Origin: Heterodera schachtii
Taxonomy: Eukaryota > Nematoda > Chromadorea > Rhabditida > Heteroderidae
Direction of reading: 5' to 3'
Assembly (NCBI GenBank): GCA_023374025.1
Contig: SIJG01000103.1
Coordinates: forward strand, 418,419-482,418
DNA: 64,000 nt
The position numbers were made by a program, and so were the translations under genes. This document shows, one piece after another, positions 52,586-60,510 of this stretch. The notes beneath the pieces were generated by a model. The model did no database searches, was not told where the DNA came from, and was given only the letters and a program-made list of their open reading frames with translations. Position 1 is the stretch's first letter. The number at the start of each line of letters is the position of its first letter.

Positions 52586-52999
52586 ATGTCTTCTTCGTCC
52601 ACCCTTTTTGTTCTTCTGCTGGTAATTGCCATTTGCCTGTCATTAACAATTGCCATGCCAGCAACGGACAATCAAATTGAAAGGTATCATTTTTTGGCAT
52701 TCCATTTTCTCTCTTATGGCTGTGCCAGACTAATTCCGGCACTTTTTTGGCGCCGGAATCTCACATTCCGCCAAATTTTTGGAAAATTTCGGCAAAAGAG
52801 GAAGTTTTATTTCTCAAAAACTGAATGCTTCAAAAGTGCAAAAGAAAAGCTTATTTTAAAATTTGAAGATTTTCAAAATGCTTTTTTTTTTCTTTTTTTA
52901 AATTAAATTTTAAGTGTTCCACTTCGGCAAAAGCGTTATGGCTACGGCGGCGGTGGATTTGGCGGCGGATTTGGCGGTGGAATGGGCTTTGATGGTTGA
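52586..52999 (+). CDS. Secreted glycine-rich peptide precursor, copy 1 (60 aa)
   Basis: Exons 52586-52683 and 52915-52999 (intron 231 bp, AAG|GTATCA donor, TTTTAAG acceptor, phase 2). Residues 1-23 form a signal peptide (MSSSSTLFVLLLVIAICLSL then TIA). A short propeptide follows, then RQKR at 37-40, a furin-type site, and a mature peptide starting YGYGGGGFGGGFGGGMGF. The processing logic matches nematode neuropeptide-like or antimicrobial glycine-rich peptides (YGG/GFG type), which act after secretion. I infer the class from architecture only. Unlike copy 2, this copy stops at TGA 52997-52999, just before the conserved FGR end, so it lacks the Gly-Arg amidation signal (the TGA corresponds to a glycine codon in copy 2). 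A TTTCAG 20 bp upstream of ATG could be a trans-splice acceptor. AATAAA is at 53114-53119. Confidence 0.75.
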
Positions 53000-53113
53000 T
53001 TTGGACGCTGATCCATGAAGAATATAATAATAAAAAGCATTGTGAATGATCAGAAATTGATCAATTAAATGATGCGACAAAACACTGTTTTTTAAACACA
53101 TTCCAGTTTATAA

Positions 53114-53119
53114 AATAAA
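53114..53119 (+). terminator. AATAAA poly(A) signal, copy 1
   Basis: AATAAA within ttataaaataaattagttag, 115 bp after the stop. The same context recurs after copies 2 and 3. Confidence 0.6.
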
Positions 53120-53755
53120 TTAGTTAGAGGAAAAAATGAAATAATGAAAATATTCATAAATTTATTGGACCAATACCCAAAAAACTGCAAAATCCGGAAC
53201 CATTCCCGGTCTCGAAGTCCCTGTGCCGGCCAACCCTAAACGTCCTTAAAATCCACACTCTTTAAATATTTTAAAAAATTCTCACATAATTTTTTATGCA
53301 TTTTTTCTTCTTCTTTCAATATTACCAGCTCCACATATAAAGCCGATTAGCAGCATAAGAAGCTATAAAAATGTGTGTGCTTATGAATTATTACTTTTTT
53401 TTGTTTTGTTTTTTACAATTCAAAAACATTGATAAAAAGTTTGCTTTTTAAATATTTTTATTTGAATATATAGATTGTTTTTTTTTGTTCCTTATCCATC
53501 ATGTTTAAAAAACATTTTTTGAGAAAAATTAAATAATTTAAAAATTGAAGAAAATATAAATTTTTGCTTATTCATATACAAAATTTTTTTTATAATTTTC
53601 CATCCCATCATAATTGGATTTTTGTTTTATAATCTCTTTTTAACAAAAAAAAAAAATACTAGTAAAAAGATATAGAAATTTAAGAAATGATTTAAACCGT
53701 CTTTAAAATAATCTAAAAATTCTTTTGAACAAAAATTCACATAAAATAAATCATT
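53120..53755. other. Intergenic, includes conserved downstream module 1
   Basis: Positions 53160-53370 are homologous to 56755-56960 and 58065-58270 (described under copy 2). The rest is AT-rich and resembles 58850-59040, showing that the tandem duplication extends well beyond the gene. Confidence 0.6.
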
Positions 53756-54253
53756 TAGGGATGCGATTTTAGGCAAATGCCTAAAATTTTTGCGCACAAT
53801 ATGCACAGATAAGCACGAAAAACGCATTTTCCGCTTGGTTTGAGGTGTCTAGGATGACTTTTATAATGCCTAACTTTGCCTATTTTGGAGTTTTTGTGCT
53901 CCTTAACAAAAATGCAATAAAAACGAAAAACACACCCCTAATAATTACCCCCAAAAAAAAATTCAGAAAATACACCCCCTAAGAATTGAAAAAAATTTTC
54001 AAAAAATGATCATCGAATTTAATATTTTTTATGATCAACATTTTTGGCTAAAAATTTGTCCTTATTCGAAAAAACTTTAAAAACAATTGGAATATAAGCA
54101 AAATTAAGTTTTTTGATTAATTTTAGGTGATTTACTACCTAAAAAACGTTAATAAAAAAAATTTTATTTGCCTATTTTAGTGCCTATTCGAGGATTTTTG
54201 TGCCTATTTAATGCCTATTTCGCGATTTTTTGTGCCTAAAAATCGCATCCCTA
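53756..54253. mobile_element. hAT-like MITE inserted in one duplicate
   Basis: The ends tagggatgcgattttaggca (left) and the reverse complement of tagggatgcgatttttaggc (right) form TIRs with one slipped T. The 498-bp interior is made of tgcctattt/tgcctaaaat words and lacks a transposase. The homologous duplicated region at 59031-59060 lacks it (aaataaatcattcatgatga versus aaataaatcatt | element | ttcatgaattc), so that region is a natural empty site. A clean 8-bp target duplication is not visible. Confidence 0.8.
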
Positions 54254-54950
54254 TTCATGAATTCGCTATAGCGATCGTTCTTTTCTTCTTCGTGTTAGTA
54301 AATCACATTCAATTTTTGAATTACCTCACGTGAATAAATTTTAAGTTTTAGTGTGAAATTTCTTTTATCAATTATAAAATAAAAAAAATAAATGTATCTC
54401 AATTTTTTCATTTTTATCAATTAATTTTGAAAATTTTCATATTTATTATTACATATTTCTTACAAATTTTCTTCAATTTTTTTTTTTTTTTGCAATGAAT
54501 TTTTGATAAAATTTTTCAATTCTTAGAATGGTTTTTTTTTCGCGCTTGCTACACGTATTAAATGTGCAAAAATCTTAGTTTTTCATTTTTATTAATTACC
54601 CATTGAAATATCATAGACTTCTTATTGATTGCTATGCCCAAAGGAAGCAATTTTTGTTTTGTTTTTTTCATCTGCTTCATTTGAAGAAATCATATCAATT
54701 TTCATCAAAGAATCGAAAATGCTTTAATAAATAAAAATTACATTAATAAAACAATTAATTTTCACTTTTTTTACTTTATAAAAAATAATAAATCACTTGA
54801 AAATGATTGGAAAAAAAAGCTCAAAAATCTGTTTATGGAATATTTACCCAAACAATTTTGTTGAAGAACGAAAAAAAGTGAAAACTAATTAAAAATGATT
54901 TGGTAATTCATTTAGCTTTTCCTCAAATTCTCATCCGCCCGACTAATTAA
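54254..54950. other. AT-rich intergenic DNA
   Basis: The first 180 bp (ttcttcttcgtgttagtaaa, gaattacctcacgtgaataa) match 59140-59255. No gene was seen in the rest. Confidence 0.5.
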
Positions 54951-54962
54951 AATTTTAATTCT

Positions 54963-55133
54963 CACCTAAATTTTTTCGACCATTCCGGAAGGCCAAAACA
55001 TTTGATGACTGAAATAAATGCTTGGATCCGGTTGTGACCATTATCTTCCGTTTCTGCATCAATTTCTCCGTTGGCATTTGTGCCATCCGCCCTTTTTCCA
55101 TGAACAAATGCCACAATTCGTGTCCTAAATGAA
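54963..55133 (-). pseudogene. Neprilysin-like (M13) zinc-site fragment, frameshifted
   Basis: On the minus strand, after a TTTCATTTAG acceptor at about 55124, the sequence reads GHELWHLF in one frame, a HExxH zincin signature, and continues in the +1 frame as GKRADGTNANGEIDAETED and then NGHNRIQAFISVIKCFGLPE. In M13 metallopeptidases HExxH-xF is followed by G-x-x-x-N-x-(D/N)-G, then a T-x-x-F and a conserved Cys, and the order here agrees. The two parts lie in different frames and the usual WW after the glycine loop is missing, which suggests a pseudogene or a missed micro-intron. The fragment ends at a good donor (ATTTAG|GTGAGA) near 54966. A further upstream frame (to 55237) is less convincing. 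Confidence 0.38.
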
Positions 55134-55239
55134 AACAGTAAATTGAACAAATGCCATTCATTCGTATATTTATGTGGGAATGCTTTCCTCAATTTCACTG
55201 CGTGATATGTGGGCAATTTTTCTCGGAGTTTTGACAAAT

Positions 55240-55980
55240 TCTTTAAATTCCATTAAATAATCTAATTTTATGTTTTATAAGGGCAAATTTTTGTCTTTCA
55301 TAATTTTTTTTAATGATATTTTCGAAATTTGAACATCTTTTTTTAAAAAATATTCAACTGCTATCTTTTCCAATTTCTCCATCCTTTTGTTTGCTTTGTC
55401 AAAATTAATGGCAACCTATTTTTCACTTTTAAAACTCAATGTTTATGGATCTATTTAAACTTCTGTTAAATTACCCGAAGCTCGAAGTTGGAAGCTCTTA
55501 AAACCCGAAGTTTTCGAAGGAGAGGTTTCGCGCAGCCCTGATCCAGGCCGAGGTCCAGGGGTTTTCCTGAATTTTTGTTCAGGAATCCAGGTCCAAGTCA
55601 ATTTTGGAACCCAGATCCAGGCATAAACCGATATTTAAACCAAATTTTTTTATTGCATTAAAAAAATTCACCATTTATGTCAAATTCCAAACACAAAATT
55701 TAAAAGAAAATTGACTATGCTTGGTCAATGTCAATTCTAGATATTTACTTATATTATTTTTTTTAATGTTTCTGATATGCTCTCTTAATTGTTAAAAAAA
55801 CAATTTTTAATTAATAAAATTATTATTTTTCCATTAAAATTGAATGATTTTTGAATTGAACAAGTGTTTGATAAATGGAATTTTCCTGTACTCTCGTTGA
55901 TAATAGTAATAGGAATTTTTTCTCATTTTTTAAAGTAATTTTTGGATTCAGCGAACAAAATTTTGTTGTTCTGACCAAAG
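55240..55980. other. Intergenic DNA with a GATCCAGG-rich patch
   Basis: Positions 55470-55630 contain repeated cccgaag, gatccagg and ggtccagg words and the hairpin cctgaatttttgttcagg. The word tttcgcgcagccctgatcca could be a transposon end, but no partner was found. The remainder is AT-rich. Confidence 0.4.
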
Positions 55981-56143
55981 AGTATAACGTAATTTGCTGA
56001 TTTTTTTTTTAATTAAATTTTATTCATTCAATTCGTCGAATAGGAGATGGATTTTTTTACAAAAACTTGTGCATCTAATTTTGCCTCTAATTAGTAATTG
56101 TTATGCGTGCAATTAATTAGTAATTAATTGGGCGCAAACCTTT

Positions 56144-56156
56144 CTATTTAAAAAGC
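56144..56156 (+). promoter_or_regulatory. TATA-like element, copy 2
   Basis: ctatttaaaaagc lies 65-77 bp upstream of the ATG. The same ctatttaaaagc lies at the same distance in copy 3, inside an otherwise AT-rich upstream block also conserved between the two copies (from about 55985 and 57258). Confidence 0.5.
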
Positions 56157-56220
56157 AAATGATTTTGCAGTTGGAAAGAATCATTGGAACATTTTTGTAG
56201 CAGCAAATTTCACACTGAAA

Positions 56221-56605
56221 ATGTCTTCTTCGTCCACCATTTTTATTCTTCTGCTGATAATTGCCATTTGCCTGTCATTAACAATTGCCATGCCGGCAGC
56301 GGACAATGAAATTGAAGGGTAATCATTCATTTTTAATTTTTAATTTTTGGCAGTCCATTTTTGTCTCTAATTGCTGTGCCAGAATAATTCCGGTACTTTC
56401 TAGCGCCGGGATTTCTCATTCCGCCAATTTTTAGGAAAATTCCGGCAAAAATGAGGAAGTTTTATTTTTCTCAAAAAATTGGAGTTTTTAAAAATATTTT
56501 TTTCATTTTTTAAATTAAATTTTAAGTGTTCAACTTCGGCAAAAGCGTTATGGCGGCGGTGGATTTGGCGGTGGAATGGGCTTTGGTGGCGGATTTGGAC
56601 GCTGA
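56221..56605 (+). CDS. Secreted amidated glycine-rich peptide precursor, copy 2 (58 aa)
   Basis: Exons 56221-56318 and 56527-56605 (intron 208 bp, phase 2). Residues 1-23 are a hydrophobic signal peptide, followed by the propeptide MPAADNEIEGVQL, RQKR at 37-40, the mature peptide YGGGGFGGGMGFGGGF, then Gly-Arg at the end. C-terminal Gly after removal of Arg is the substrate for peptide amidation, so the product is predicted to be a 16-residue Phe-amide. This copy looks the most intact of the three and probably represents the ancestral form. Nematode YGGx-type neuropeptide-like peptides, some of them antimicrobial, share this layout; receptor or target is unknown. TTTTTGTAGCAG about 20 bp before the ATG may be a spliced-leader acceptor. 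Poly(A) signal at 56694-56699. Confidence 0.82.
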
Positions 56606-56693
56606 TCCGTGGGGAATCTAATATTGTGAATGCTCAAAAATCGATCAATTGCCGACAAAATTGGAATTTTTTTTAACACATTTCGGTTTATCA

Positions 56694-56699
56694 AATAAA
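56694..56699 (+). terminator. AATAAA poly(A) signal, copy 2
   Basis: AATAAA in tttatcaaataaattagtta, 89 bp after the stop and conserved with copy 1. Confidence 0.6.
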
Positions 56700-56754
56700 T
56701 TAGTTAGAGGAAAAAAAAAGTTAAAAAAATGAAAATATGCATTGTAAGAACTAG

Positions 56755-56960
56755 GCTGAAGAATGCATAAATTTCTTGATCAATATCCAAAAATGCAGAA
56801 TCGTGATCCATTCCCGGTCAAAGTCTCTGTGCCGACCAACCCTAAACGCCCTTAAAACGCACAATATTTTCAAAAAATTGCCACATATTTTTTCTGGCAT
56901 TTTTTTCAAATTACTAGCTCCCAACATAAAGCCAATCAGCAGCAGAAGCAGCAGCAAATG
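56755..56960 (-). other. Conserved module downstream of each peptide gene
   Basis: Shared words across the three copies (53160-53370, 56755-56960, 58065-58270) include gaatgcataaatttcttgat, cattcccggtcaaagtc, tgtgccg.ccaaccctaaac and, on the minus strand, gctgctgattggctttatgt. In copy 2 the minus strand has a 79-codon frame (56751-56990) with a leucine-rich signal-like start (HLLLLLLLIGFMLGASN). Indels of non-multiples of three shift the frame in copies 1 and 3. It could be a conserved non-coding 3' element, an antisense transcript, or an old antisense secreted-peptide gene now decaying. Confidence 0.5.
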
Positions 56961-57119
56961 GGAAAAAAATTTCAAAAATTTATTCCACACTTTTTTTTTT
57001 ACAAAATTTTTGAATTAAAAAATATCAATATTTGCTAGAAAGTATTAGAAAGGAAATGTATACCTCATTTGCAACTGCAATCAGTGAATAAAATTATTTT
57101 TGCTTAATTTTTGGCTGAA

Positions 57120-57236
57120 AATTATGTCACTTTTGTAGCTTTTTCGGGCTTTTTTTTTCACTATTTTGACTTTTTTCCTCACTATTTTAGTTAAATATTT
57201 CGAGATTTTTCGTCACTAATAAAAGTCACGGCCCTA
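57120..57236 (-). mobile_element. hAT-like MITE end remnant
   Basis: The sequence cactattttgac...cactattttag...cgtcactaataaaagtcacg ends in gccctac. In reverse this reads tagggccgtgacttttatta, matching the TAGGG-start, T-rich style of the other MITE ends. Only one end is present. Confidence 0.45.
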
Positions 57237-57369
57237 CATATATCATGTAACCTGCTGATTAAAAAAAAACAATTTTATTCAATCAATTCGTTGAATATGA
57301 GATGGATTTTTTACAAAACCTCGTGCACCTCATTTGCCTATAATTAGTAATTAATATGCACAAATCTTT

Positions 57370-57381
57370 CTATTTAAAAGC
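57370..57381 (+). promoter_or_regulatory. TATA-like element, copy 3
   Basis: ctatttaaaagc, 63-74 bp upstream of the ATG, matching copy 2 in sequence and spacing. Confidence 0.5.
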
Positions 57382-57443
57382 AAATATTATGTTTAATTTG
57401 AATTCATTGGAATATTTTTGTAGCAGCAAATTTCGCACTGAAA

Positions 57444-57909
57444 ATGTCTTCTTCGTCCACTATTTGTCTGATGCTAATAATTGCCATCTGCTGCTGTTCA
57501 TTAACAATTGCCATGCCAGCAGTGGACAATCAAATTGATAGGTATCATTTTTTTTTTTTTTGGTTTTTGTTTTCGTCAGTCCATTTTTCTCCTTAATAAC
57601 TGTGCCAGACCAATTCCGGCATTTTTTGTTTGGTTGTGTCAGACCAATTCCGGTATTTTTACGCCCTAATTTCGCATTCCACCAACTTTTAGGAAATTTA
57701 GGGCAAAAAAAGATATTTTCTAAAAATTAAATATTTCAAAAGAGCTAAAAATAACTTAAAATTTAAAGTATTTTCAAAATGGCTCATTCCTTTCCCCTAT
57801 AATTTGAAGTGTTCAACTTCGGCAAAAGCGTTCTGGCGTTCAAGTTGGATTTGGTGGCGGATTTGGCGGCGGAATGGGTGTTAGTGGCGGATTACCACGC
57901 GGACGCTGA
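57444..57909 (+). CDS. Secreted glycine-rich peptide precursor, copy 3, diverged (65 aa)
   Basis: Exons 57444-57541 and 57810-57909 (intron 268 bp, phase 2). The signal peptide has changed (MSSSSTICLMLIIAICCCSL) but the length and the following MPAVDNQID are conserved. RQKR is at 37-40. The mature region starts SGVQVGFGGGFGGGMGVSGG and ends LPRGR. The N-terminal Tyr of copies 1 and 2 is lost and the C terminus is altered, but a terminal Gly-Arg remains, so amidation would give an LPR-amide. It sits in the same tandem unit and orientation as copies 1 and 2 and keeps promoter and poly(A) signal (58002-58007). The faster change in the mature peptide than in the processing sites suggests functional divergence rather than decay. 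Confidence 0.78.
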
Positions 57910-58001
57910 ACAGTGAAGAATATAATATTGTGACTGATTGAAACCGATGAATTAAAATGATGCGACAAAACTCGCTTTTTTAAACCCATTTAATTTTATA
58001 A

Positions 58002-58007
58002 AATAAA
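58002..58007 (+). terminator. AATAAA poly(A) signal, copy 3
   Basis: AATAAA in ttttataaaataaattcatt, 93 bp after the stop. Confidence 0.6.
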
Positions 58008-58289
58008 TTCATTAACGGAAAAAATAAAAATGAAAATATGCATTCTAAGAACTAGGCCGAAAATGCATAATTTCTTGATCAATATCCAAAAATGCAGAAT
58101 CCTGATTCATTCCCGGTCAAAGTCCATGTGCCGGCCAACCCTAAACACCCTTAAAATCCGCACTCTTAAAAAATTTTGAAAAAATTCTCAGATATTTTTG
58201 TATACATTTTTATTAACATTATCAGCTCCACACATAAAGTTGAGATTAGCAGCAGAAGCAGCAACAAAAGTGTTTGTTCTTATGATTTA

Positions 58290-59540
58290 TTATTATTTTT
58301 TTTTTTGTTTTTTAAATTTTTTGGCCATTTGTCCCTGTCCAATTTTTTTTTTTTTTTTTGCTTTTGCTTTGCTTTTTCCCATCGTTTACATTTCGTCGTC
58401 CGTCCGTCGCAAATCGCCTTACCACCGCGCCGAAAGTGAATGGAGAATGAATGAGTAAAGTGTTTGTCTCTGCTTTTGCTGATTCATTTTTTCCCATTGT
58501 TTGTGCGATACTTTCGCCGTTTTCTATTTTTAATGCTCAGACATATCACATCCCCATTCATAATTAGCTTAATGGAAAATTAATAGTTTCTAATTAAAAA
58601 AATTTAAAAAAAAATTATTTCCGATTTTCGAATCGCTTATGTCGTGCTAAGACTTATCCCATCCCCAATCATAATTAGCTTAATGGAAATTAATATTCTA
58701 GTTAGAAAAATTAAGTAATTAGGTAATTGAAGAGGCGAGTCAACCAGAACTGCATTAATTATTTATATTAAATGTCCATTTAAAACATTAAGAAAAATTC
58801 ATACTTTTTAATATTTTCAATTCATCATAAATTAATTGAAATTTTTTTTTTGAAAAAAATTAAATAATTTAAATTTGAATAAATAAAATTTTTTGCTTAT
58901 TCATTCATCTATATTAAAAATATATTTTTTTAAATATTTTTTTACCCTCGAATTTTTATTATTTACCAAGTCTTTTAAACGCCATTAAAATAATTTAAAA
59001 ATTCCTTTTGAACAAAAAAAAAATCACATAAAAATAAATCATTCATGATGAATTCACTATTAAATACCCCAATAAAAATCGCGAATAGAAAAGAATTTAT
59101 TTTGTTCGCCAATTTCATTTTGTTTTACCGATTCACAGTCTTTCTTTTCTTCTTCGTGTTCGTAAGTCACATCAATTTTGAATTACCTCACGTGAATAAA
59201 TTTTAAATTTTGGATGAAATTTGTTTTATAAATTGTCGGTGAAAGGGCGGAAACAATTTAAATTCAAATAAATAATTTATTTTAATTCATTTTTCTTGTC
59301 ATTTTTACAGATATTAAAAAAAAAAAATTTAAATTTCGAATCCGAAATTTCTAATTTTTCGAACATATTTTGGCATTTTTTTTTGTTTTGTTTTTTTAGC
59401 ACATAAAAATCCGAGTCTCTATTTATGTTGAGTTATTATTTTTGCTAATATTTGAAAATGTCTTTAACAAAAAATCCGTAGCATTCTCATTTTTTAATTG
59501 ATTTATTAATTATTTAAGCTGCTTTTTTCTTTTTGCTATA
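58290..59540. other. Intergenic DNA
   Basis: Holds a GC-richer patch at 58370-58450, a diverged ~110-bp duplication (catccccattcataattagc near 58550 and catccccaatcataattagc near 58662), the empty-site homologue of the 53756 insertion at 59031-59060, and AT-rich DNA. The word tttttagcacataaaaatcc near 59395 looks like a hAT-MITE end fragment. No gene is supported; open frames at 58176-58497 overlap on both strands. Confidence 0.5.
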
Positions 59541-59543
59541 ATT

Positions 59544-59839
59544 ATGGTCAAATATTTAATTGTCATTCCATTTCTAATCTTTTACCTTTTTGATGACAAC
59601 AATTTTGAATTTGTTCAAGCTTTTGTCGACAGGGAAAGGTTTAAAATTAAACGCAATTAATTTTCATTTAATTAAATTATTTTAGACCCATTTTTTACGG
59701 TGACGAAAAAAGATTTGCAGAAAAAATGCCAATGCCAAGGATGAAGAGGATGGCTTCATACGGATGCCTAAACTGTATAGACAATTGTCCAGGAGGAGGA
59801 TGGAAATGCGACGTGTTATGTGCCATTTCATGTGGATAA
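59544..59839 (+). CDS. Secreted six-cysteine peptide precursor (82 aa)
   Basis: Exons 59544-59638 and 59686-59839, joined over a 47-bp intron (GAAAG|GTTTAA, ATTTTAG|A, phase 2). The start MVKYLIVIPFLIFYLF is a signal peptide. An acidic/basic propeptide follows with EKR at 39-41 and RMKR at 50-53, a furin-type site. Cleavage after it releases a 29-residue C-terminal peptide beginning MASYGC with six cysteines spaced C-x2-C-x3-C-x6-C-x3-C-x3-C, including PGGGWKCDV. The even cysteine number and small size indicate a disulfide-stabilised secreted peptide such as an antimicrobial, signalling or effector peptide; I cannot name a family. No paralogue is visible in the window. AATAAA is at 59874-59879, 35 bp after the stop. 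Confidence 0.75.
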
Positions 59840-59873
59840 CATTTTAAAAAAATATTTTTATTTTTCGATTTTA

Positions 59874-59879
59874 AATAAA
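59874..59879 (+). terminator. AATAAA poly(A) signal of the six-cysteine peptide gene
   Basis: AATAAA in ttttaaataaaaaataataa shortly after the stop codon. Confidence 0.55.
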
Positions 59880-60021
59880 AAATAATAATTTTTATTTATT
59901 TGCTTATTGGAAATTAATGAAAATTATGCCAATGTAAGTAATTAATTTTAATGTAGGCTGTTAATTGTTGCATTTTATTTTTTTGCGTCATATAATGAGA
60001 AATTATAATAAGAAATGCAAT

Positions 60022-60510
60022 TAAAAAAATATATTCATAAAAAAGAATTATATGATAATCAATTATATAATGATTATTGAATGGTATTGAATCTAATTTT
60101 TTGCAATAAAAAAAATATAATAATATTATTGTCATTATAATAAAAAATAATTTAGCCGATTCGAAAAATGCTGTATTTAATTTCTATAATAAATTAATTA
60201 AATAATAATTATAAATGATAATCTAATATAAACCTTTTGCATGAAGAATAAAAAAATATTAGAAAAATTATTGTCATTCATTATAATAAAACATAATTTA
60301 GCGGATTCAACAAATGATGATTTATTTAATTTCTATAATAAATTAATTAAATAATAATTATAGATGATTATTTAATATATGTTTTTGCATAATGAATAAA
60401 AAATGTAAAAAATATTAATCTTATTCATTATAATAAAACATAATTTAGCGAATTCAAAAAATGCTGATTTATTTAATTGCTGTAATAAATTTATTACTCA
60501 TACAAAAATC
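60022..60510 (+). repeat. ~146-bp tandem repeat that includes exon 1 of the next gene
   Basis: Three units are aligned by their ATG at 60168, 60314 and 60461 (spacing 146 and 147 bp), with a fainter fourth unit before them. Each has cattataataaaacataatt, tag(c)ggattc, then ATG and tttatttaattt. The third unit runs directly into the signal-peptide exon of the downstream gene. In the first two the frame stops after about 9-10 residues (MLYLISIIN, MMIYLISIIN). Confidence 0.85.

Noticed and set aside
52307..52906. 199-codon frame including the N gap and the first peptide gene
   Set aside because: It reads through the gap and through a clear intron. The spliced two-exon model gives the conserved RQKR and glycine-rich end shared with copies 2 and 3.
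55500..55640. Complete transposon with gcgcagccctgatcc end
   Set aside because: Only one possible end plus gatccagg word repeats are visible; no partner end or target duplication.
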